A stretch of 64,000 nucleotides of DNA. It comes from Typhlomys cinereus (lineage: Eukaryota; Chordata; Mammalia; Rodentia; Platacanthomyidae). Made by a program: the position numbers and the translations under genes. Location of the stretch: NCBI GenBank assembly GCA_023101885.1, contig JALPQD010000403.1, positions 648,685 through 712,684 of the forward strand. The letters run 5' to 3'. This document shows, piece by piece, positions 57,719 through 64,000 of the stretch; position 1 is the stretch's first letter; every line of letters starts with the position of its first letter. The notes beneath the pieces were generated by a model. That model saw only the letters and a list, made by a program, of their open reading frames with translations, was not told the DNA's origin and did not search any database.

Positions 57719-59687
57719 CGTGTTGGAATTTGAAAGAGGCGGACTTAGCCCCCTGCTGCCCTTTGTTCTTCTATCTTTTGACTGAAGAGAGTGTTATTTC
57801 TAAGTATACAGAGATTTGGCCTTGTATTCCAGGATTTGCATGCATGCCATCTCATTGTTCAGCTCCAGAGACAATGCTTTTGCCTTTCTGCACAAAGTAC
57901 AGACGGGAAAAGTTTCAGCATTTGCCTTTTTTTTATTCGTCATCTGAATGTGCCCAGCAACGTACTTAGCACCTTCCCAGGGAAGGATGCTAACAAGAAC
58001 TGCAGGCCACGCATGACTAAGCAAGTGAAAGGCACAGAGAACTGATTTTTATGGATTGAGCTGGCACGTGGAACACAGCTCAGAGCCTTATGCAGAGCAA
58101 TTATGCGTAACACTGAACAAAGTCATCACGCTCCTGGCTTTTTGCTACCTGGTGTTTTCCCACCCAAATGACGTGGGGTAATTAGTCACAGGGTTTGGTT
58201 TTGGATTACAACAGTTTTTTTTTAAGTGAACCTATTAAGACATTCCTTCTTATGACTATGTTGAGAAGTGATGGTGTCTCAATTAATTTTTTTTTCCAAC
58301 TCCACTGAACTCAGTGAGGCAATGCTATTCTCACTGCATTGCCACAGTGGAGTAAGTATGAATGAACTATACTTCTGAACTTGTAGCTCAGAAGGATTTG
58401 GAAATAGTGTATTTTCTAACTTCCCCAGATTTTTGGCTACTGTGTTTGTGCCTTTCATCTGTTCCTCATTAGAACAATTAATTGTCTCTCATCTGAGTGC
58501 CCCTAGCGTCCTTAGTCAGAAGTTAGAATCCCTCTCTCCTGACACCATCAACACAATGCCCAGAATATTCTAGAACAGAGAAGGGGAGCCAACTCTTGGG
58601 AGATTAACAGAACCCAGAGCCCACTTTATGGAGTCACAGGGAAAGCAGAACCTGTGACATTTGACAAGATACACTATCAATGAACAGCCCACATGGACTT
58701 GGAAGTAGGGACCAGACACACTACAGGAGTCAGTTGCTATTAACACACAGCCATCTACATTAGTCATAACACATGAATGGCTCTGAAGGATACAGAGGCA
58801 AGGGGAGAAGTTAGCATAAACCTGGAAAATGCCTGTTTCTACCCATCCATTCCTTTGTATGCAAATTTGCTTCCATTGTCATGAGATGTAAAATTAGATG
58901 TATTATGTACGCATGATTAATTGAAAAATATTGCCTACTGTGTTGGAAGATTTATATAGTAACACAGTCCTTACATCCATGTAAATTTGGTTACCTTTTG
59001 GGACTGCATACAGTCCCTTAATATTGTATTTCATAAGGGACTCTATAATAATTACATTTCTACTTAGAGTTTAAGAATCCTACACAACTTTTTGCAAAGC
59101 ATCCTCCTGTTTTAAATCTTTTGAAATACTAAAGTTTTTTAAAAAATTGAAAAAAGTAATGAGAAATTATATGGATATCAAATAATGGTTTCATAACAAT
59201 TTTATATGTATTATCAGCAAATATTTGATTGATTATACCTATTTTATAAACCTATACTCTAAAGGATGGATAATGGTTGATTAGTTATACCTATTTTATA
59301 AACTTATATTCCCAAGGATGTATAAACATTTGCCAGGCAAAAAGGGTTCATAAGTGAAAAATGTTTACGAAGCCCTGGATGAAACAACAAAAGTTTGATT
59401 GGGGCTGGAGACCCAAGAGTAGGCTGGGGGCTCTCCTGAGGGTTCCTCTTACCTTGAAGGTGTGTTCTTCCTTTTGTAAACACAGCAGCCATACTTGATT
59501 AGCATGGAAGACAACAATTCTGTTTTGACTTAATTCTCTAAAGACCTTGTCTTCAACTATATTCAGAGATCCTATATATTAAGACCTCAATCTATAAATT
59601 TGAAAGAAGCACAATTTGGCCTGTAATAATGATAAAGAGAAATTTGACACCATTTGTTGTTCTTTGCCCGTTTGAAAGCTTCGGTGT

Positions 59688-59693
<6 letters not shown>
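57719..59693. other. Unique sequence
   Basis: No transposon recognised. 57990-58230 is rich in homeodomain-type cores (AATTATGCG, GGTAATTAGTC) and E-box-like CACGTG (58063-58068), see findings. Confidence 0.4.
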
Positions 59694-59734
<41 letters not shown>

Positions 59735-60075
59735 ATAAACATTCGTATGTGTGCTTACGTGTGTACTTGGGTACTTGTGCAGGTGTGTGATGTGTGTAGA
59801 GGCCTGAAGCTGACCTCTGTTATTGCTCCCACCTCTTTTTTGAGACATGGTCTTTCACTGAATCTAGAGCCCACTGATTGACAGGACTAGCTGAACAGTA
59901 AGAGCTAGGAATCTGTTTTCCCTTACCCACCAAGTGAGGAGGTTACAGAAAAATTGGGTTTGCAGAAGCATAGTGTTATGGCTGGCTTTTACATGGGTTT
60001 TGGTGATTCAAATTCATGTCTTTATGCTTGTGCAGCAAACACTTACTCACTGAGCTATCGCCAGGTTTCACAGTC
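59694..60075 (-). mobile_element. B4 SINE, antisense, nearly full length
   Basis: (TG)n tail (59694-59732), GTAGAGGCCTGAAGCTGACC, TTTTTTGAGACATGGTCTTTC, TGGCTTTTACATGGGTTTTG, and TGAGCTATCGCCAGG at the end give the full reversed B4 order from CA-rich tail through B1 body to ID head. Confidence 0.8.
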
Positions 60076-60106
60076 AGGTTTCATATTCAAATGTCACTCA
60101 TTGCTG

Positions 60107-60975
60107 TGGTTTGAATGTGCCCCTTCTGTTTTGTCCGGGCCCACGAACCAGCGTAAACCCAGACTTATGTGCAGGAAACAGAAGTAGGAGAGGTAGGAAC
60201 TGATCAGGCATCGGGTCAGAGGGAGCCTAGGATGTCCTCCATCATCCAAGCCAACTTTATTGTAGCATACATGAGTATTTATAGGAAAGCAATCAAGGAG
60301 CAGGGCCAAATTCTTTACAGGATTATGTAAAACGTATACATTCCAATTAATAAAGAAAAAGCAGGAGTGACATCTACTTGCTGTAGGATCAGACATGATG
60401 TCGCCAGGTAGCGTAAACAGGCATGGCACCTTGTTGCTAGAAAAGAATGGACAATGTATGCCTCAAAACAGTTACCTGGTCCGTGCATTTAGCATATCTC
60501 AGATAAGGAGGAAAGAACTGTTGGGGGAGGAACAGCCCAGCTAGTTTCTAAGAGAAACAGAAGTGATTCAAGAACAGAAGGAGGCAAACTCTACCTCCAA
60601 GGGAAGGAGTTAGGCCTGCCATTGTCTTGCATACAAGAGACAAACTCAACCTCCCAGGGAAGGAGCCCCTAACAACAGCCCGTTCCAGATGCTGATGTAT
60701 CATCCAGAGAGCAGGCTTTGGGCCTGACAACCCCCACACTGTTCCCTGTATTAGAAACCTAATTCCCCAAATCATATGTCAATGGTATTTGGAAGTGAGG
60801 CTTTCAAGTGGTAATTGTATTAAATGAGTCGTTAAGGTGGGCTCCCATGATTGAATTAGTGGCTTAATAAGGAGGAAAAAGACCCATGAACAGTTGCACT
60901 TGCACCCTCCACTTATACTTTGCACTTTGGGCCTCACAGGAGGTCCTTATCAGCAAAAGGAACCTCCTCTGTTAA
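60107..60975 (+). mobile_element. MLT1/MaLR-type LTR split by a solo LTR
   Basis: GCTGTGGTTTGAATGTGCCCC (60104-60124), then after the insertion ATTAGAAACCTAATTCCCCA (60750-60769), AAGTGAGGCTTTCAAGTGG and GAGGTCCTTATCAG, follow the MaLR LTR order. It is an old LTR hit by a younger one. Confidence 0.65.
60132..60738 (-). mobile_element. Solo LTR of class II (ERVK-like), 607 bp
   Basis: It runs from TGTCCGGG to CCCCCACA on plus, that is TG...CA on minus. The flanking 6-mers are CTGTTT and CTGTTC, a 6-bp target duplication with one change, as expected for class II elements. On minus it has CTATAAATACTC (about 60277-60287) and ACAATAAAG (about 60256-60264). No internal sequence remains. Confidence 0.7.
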
Positions 60976-60984
60976 AACTATCTG

Positions 60985-61510
60985 ATTTTGCATCCCCCAA
61001 ACCCAAGACTCAAGGAGCATCAAGGAAGGTGTAAGAGGTGGGAGGCAACGAAGAGTTCAGCCAAGTATCTTAGGAACATGACAGGACCACACATCCATGA
61101 ACCCCTGCAACTGTGTCTACTTCCACAAGACAGGCACAAAATCTGGCATATCAACATGGCAGCATGGAAGGGCAGAGATCTCAAGAGGCATCAAACCTCC
61201 TTTAGAGACTAACAAAAGGTTAAGACTGGATGGGGGACAAGGGGAGTGACTCTCCCCAGAGCTATGACTGGTGCCATATTGTCCTCGCTCCAGCAAGTGC
61301 CCAGACATGAGTTATTAATACAACTCAATGGGAACTTAGTAAGCCACATGCACAGAGAGATGGTAGAGCAGGAGGGAGACTAGGGGTAAGAAGAAAATTT
61401 GTAGTGGGAGAAAGCAGGGGGTTGGAATTGGGCAATTAAGGATGAGCATGACATGAATTCATGTTAAAATATAAATAGATAAGTAAATAAATAAAATATA
61501 AATTTAAATT
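60985..61510 (+). mobile_element. L1 3'UTR, sense
   Basis: Order of GGCAGCATGGAAGGGCAGAG, GGAGTGACTCTCCCCAGAGC, TCGCTCCAGCAAGTGCCCAG, a G/A-rich tract (61330-61430) and an AT-rich end (AAGTAAATAAATAAAATATA) fits a rodent L1 3'UTR. Confidence 0.5.
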
Positions 61511-62057
61511 GTTCACGACTCTTTGACAAACGGGATTTTGGTGCCTATTTAAAGCATTCTGGTTTCTGTACTTATTTCAGGACAAATCTGAAATGAATAA
61601 GTTTGAATTTTAATAAAATTTAGAGTTAGGTATAACTAATTAACAATATATAACTTAGGAGAAAAACTGTAACAGAAAATATTTTAGGTGCTTCATATCA
61701 TAGGGTATCTGTTACAACCATTTAATACTGCAAATGAAAAAAAATCTATCTGATCTTGAACTTCCCAGTTTTCAAACCATAAGCCAACTAACCCTTTAAT
61801 TTTCATAAATCACCCACTCTGTACTGTCTAGTTATAGAAGAAGAAAGCAGACTAGGACAAACATAAGTCTACTGTACACAGTAAGACAACTCCAGAGAAC
61901 ATCTTTGTTCAACTTACTTAGTAATTGCTTCACACTTCCCATTTTTTTCTATAAGGGCAATAATGACATCTGATGAAAACAAGCAAAGGACACAGAAACG
62001 ATTATATTCATCCTGCATTTCATGACCATTTTTGGAAGTAGTAAAAGTGATAAACAG
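61511..62057. other. AT-rich unique sequence
   Basis: Nothing recognised. Confidence 0.35.
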
Positions 62058-62340
62058 ATTTAGGGAGATGGTTCAGTGGGTAAAATGCTTACTGCACAAG
62101 TCTGCTGTCCTGAATTCAGTCCCCAGAAACCATGTAAAAGTTGGACGCAGTAGTCCAAGTGTCTGCAATTCAGCATGACTATGAGAAATAGGAGACAGGA
62201 GCAGGAGAATCTTGAGAAGTCCCTGGGCCAACCATCTTCTTTTACATGGTGACAAAGAGATCTTGTCTCATACAAGGAAGAAAGGCAAGAACCAACTCCT
62301 AAAGGTTGTTCTCTGACCTCTACACACATGTCTTAGAATG
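62058..62340 (+). mobile_element. B4 SINE, nearly full length
   Basis: Head GGGAGATGGTTCAGTGGGT with AATTCAGTCCCCAGAAACC, a B1-derived middle (GGAGACAGGAGCAGGAGAAT, GATCTTGTCTCATACAAGG), and the end CTAAAGGTTGTTCTCTGACC. Opposite orientation to the copy at 59694-60075. Confidence 0.75.
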
Positions 62341-62494
62341 CATACACTCACACTCATACATAGGAACATGAATGTACTCACATTGATCTCCTTCCCATGC
62401 ATGGGCATTGCTTCAACTACCAGAGGGGGAAAAAAAAAACATTTTGAAGAGACGTATAGCAATATAGCAGTATCAGCAGCAGTAGTAACAATAG

Positions 62495-62495
62495 C

Positions 62496-62532
<37 letters not shown>
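62495..62532. repeat. (AGT)n microsatellite
   Basis: About 13 AGT units, preceded by degenerate AGC/AGT units. Confidence 0.9.
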
Positions 62533-63539
62533 CCACCAATAGTTGTTTGGATTCTGAGCTGTCAGTACTGATGGACTGTGACCAATCAGATGAACAATGG
62601 GAAGACCTGAAGACATGCTCACTGTTTCTCCCATGAGAACTTTCTCATGCAAAAGACTCATGCATTGCACTTCCCTAGAACTCCCCTGCCAGGTCTTAGC
62701 TTGTGATCTTTATTATTGATGCCTTTGTGAGCCAGGCACTCCGTTGGAACTTTGGGTATCCAGGTGTACAAAGCACAAGTTTGCAAATGAACTTCTTGCA
62801 CTGTGCATGGTGAACGCTGGGAAGCCCCTTCTTGCTTGGGTGAGCGTCCCTGTTGCAGTACACTATTTGCTGCACTCGGCATCTGCAGCCCACACCTGCC
62901 CTACTTGGCACTGGACACATCTTGTGTTCTATTTCAGTGATTCTCTCCTGTGGTCCACTCTCAGCTGTCAGATCTATCTGCCATCAAACTAGGTCTGATT
63001 CTTCTCCATTTTTTTCATATAAAATAATTCAAACTTGATTGAGTCATTTAACTTCTCTGAAACTTAGTTTTCTCATCTCTCCTTGGAATTTTAGTTTGGT
63101 ATTATTTTGGAAATGCCACGCTGCTAGGGACAGCTGTATGGTTCCCGCCTATTGATGGAATCCTGTTAGATAAGATCCAGGGCCCAGGAAAAGGGCATGT
63201 CGTGCATACGGAGATGGTCCTTCCATTGCACGTGGGCAACAAGAGCACAGATGAACACCTGACCAGTGGGAGGCTTGTCACGACAGTGTTTTTAAACCAT
63301 ATCTAGTAGCACCAACATGTAAACTATTTTCGAATTGCATTTGCGACTTAGGTACCACATTAAAATGTGTCTATGTTAGCTCTTCTCTGGCATGTCCCCT
63401 AGCAGCTTGCTGTCTGGTCTTGCTCTGCTTTGTGCTTGTGGTTTCTGCACAAAGGTGGGTACAAAGAAGGGACATTTTGACACATAAATGTCTATGTAAG
63501 AAACCGACTGCATAGTTCAATATAAGGCACTATATCTTT
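62533..63539. other. Unique sequence
   Basis: No repeat or gene recognised. Confidence 0.4.
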
Positions 63540-63840
63540 TGGTTTTTTTATATTTAACTTTTTTATTAATAGGCATTTAAGTCATTTCCAGTTTTCCATT
63601 ACTTTAAATATTGCAGTGAACATTTTAGATGAAACTTTACCAAATGCATACATATTTTTAATCAAATCAGCTTTGAGAAATGGAATCTCTGGGTAAAAAT
63701 ATTTGCATTTAAATTTTTATTAGAAAATATTGAATTGACCTGTTGGTTCATGCTTCTTTATTTTAGTGAACTGTCATTTGACTTTATTGTTTTGTTATCG
63801 AATAAACATTGTTTTATACAAAATGCACTTTATCCAGACA
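63540..63840 (-). mobile_element. Old L1M 3' region, antisense
   Basis: TTATTAATAGGCATTTAAGTC, ATTTCCAGTTTTCCATTAC and GAAATGGAATCTCTGGGT follow a reversed old mammalian L1 3'UTR. It decays gradually toward the window end. Confidence 0.5.
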
Positions 63841-64000
63841 CTTTTAAACATTTACGAAATGTACTTTGATCATATTCACCTCTACCCAAGCACTTTATCA
63901 TTAATTTTATAAATAAAAAACTAATAAAATGAGGTAGCTTGAGATCCACAAAACAAGAATGACTACAATTGGCTCACAGAGCATCAGAAACCTCAGGTAA
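63841..64000. other. Sequence at the window end
   Basis: Nothing recognised. Confidence 0.3.

Overview
This is mammalian nuclear DNA, almost certainly rodent, and it reads as intergenic or intronic sequence. I found no protein-coding exon I can defend, no functional RNA gene and no CpG island. Nearly everything I recognise is retrotransposon sequence of several ages, plus microsatellites. The SINE content argues for a rodent of the mouse-related clade that is not mouse or rat. There are B4-type (ID fused to B1), ID and B1-like fragments, L1s, MaLR and ERVL LTRs. There is also an abundant young SINE whose head resembles B2 (GGGCTGGAGAGGTGGCTC...) but whose body I do not know from mouse or rat. 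A jumping-mouse, jerboa or other non-murid lineage is possible, but the species call is inference.

Layout: 1-2.8 kb holds no recognised repeat. 2.8-6.1 kb is a possible LTR followed by an inverted L1 (3'UTR antisense, ORF2 sense) carrying a retroviral env-tail insert and a MaLR LTR. 6-21 kb is mostly unique sequence with scattered ERVL and MaLR LTRs (two MaLRs hit by ERVL LTRs), B4 SINEs, an L1M fragment, an expanded pyrimidine tract inside an MLT1-like LTR, and two copies of the young SINE. 21-24 kb is AT-rich antisense L1 with a small younger L1 insertion. 24.6-29.4 kb is a minus-strand gammaretrovirus-like (ERV1) provirus with decayed gag, protease and reverse transcriptase, missing the rest of pol and most of env. 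A second 5' fragment of the same family lies at 32-33.4 kb, flanked by two copies of a local duplication. 37-46 kb carries further ERVL, MLT1 and MaLR LTRs, SINEs and L1 tails. 45.8-50.9 kb is one old antisense L1M interrupted by a SINE and by a MaLR element with both LTRs. 51-55 kb is largely unique. 55.1-56.1 kb has a tandem duplication and two young SINEs. 57.6 kb has a 38-bp tandem repeat with a GCGCGC core. 59.7-61.5 kb holds B4, an MLT1-like LTR split by a solo class II LTR, and an L1 tail. 63.5 kb to the end is old antisense L1.

The elements do not form a pathway. They form a stratigraphy: old L1M and MLT1 are hit by MaLR and ERVL LTRs, and these and other old sequence are hit by the young SINE, short L1 tails and a class II LTR. 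Family names come from remembered consensus patterns, not a search, so boundaries are approximate except where a target-site duplication fixes them.
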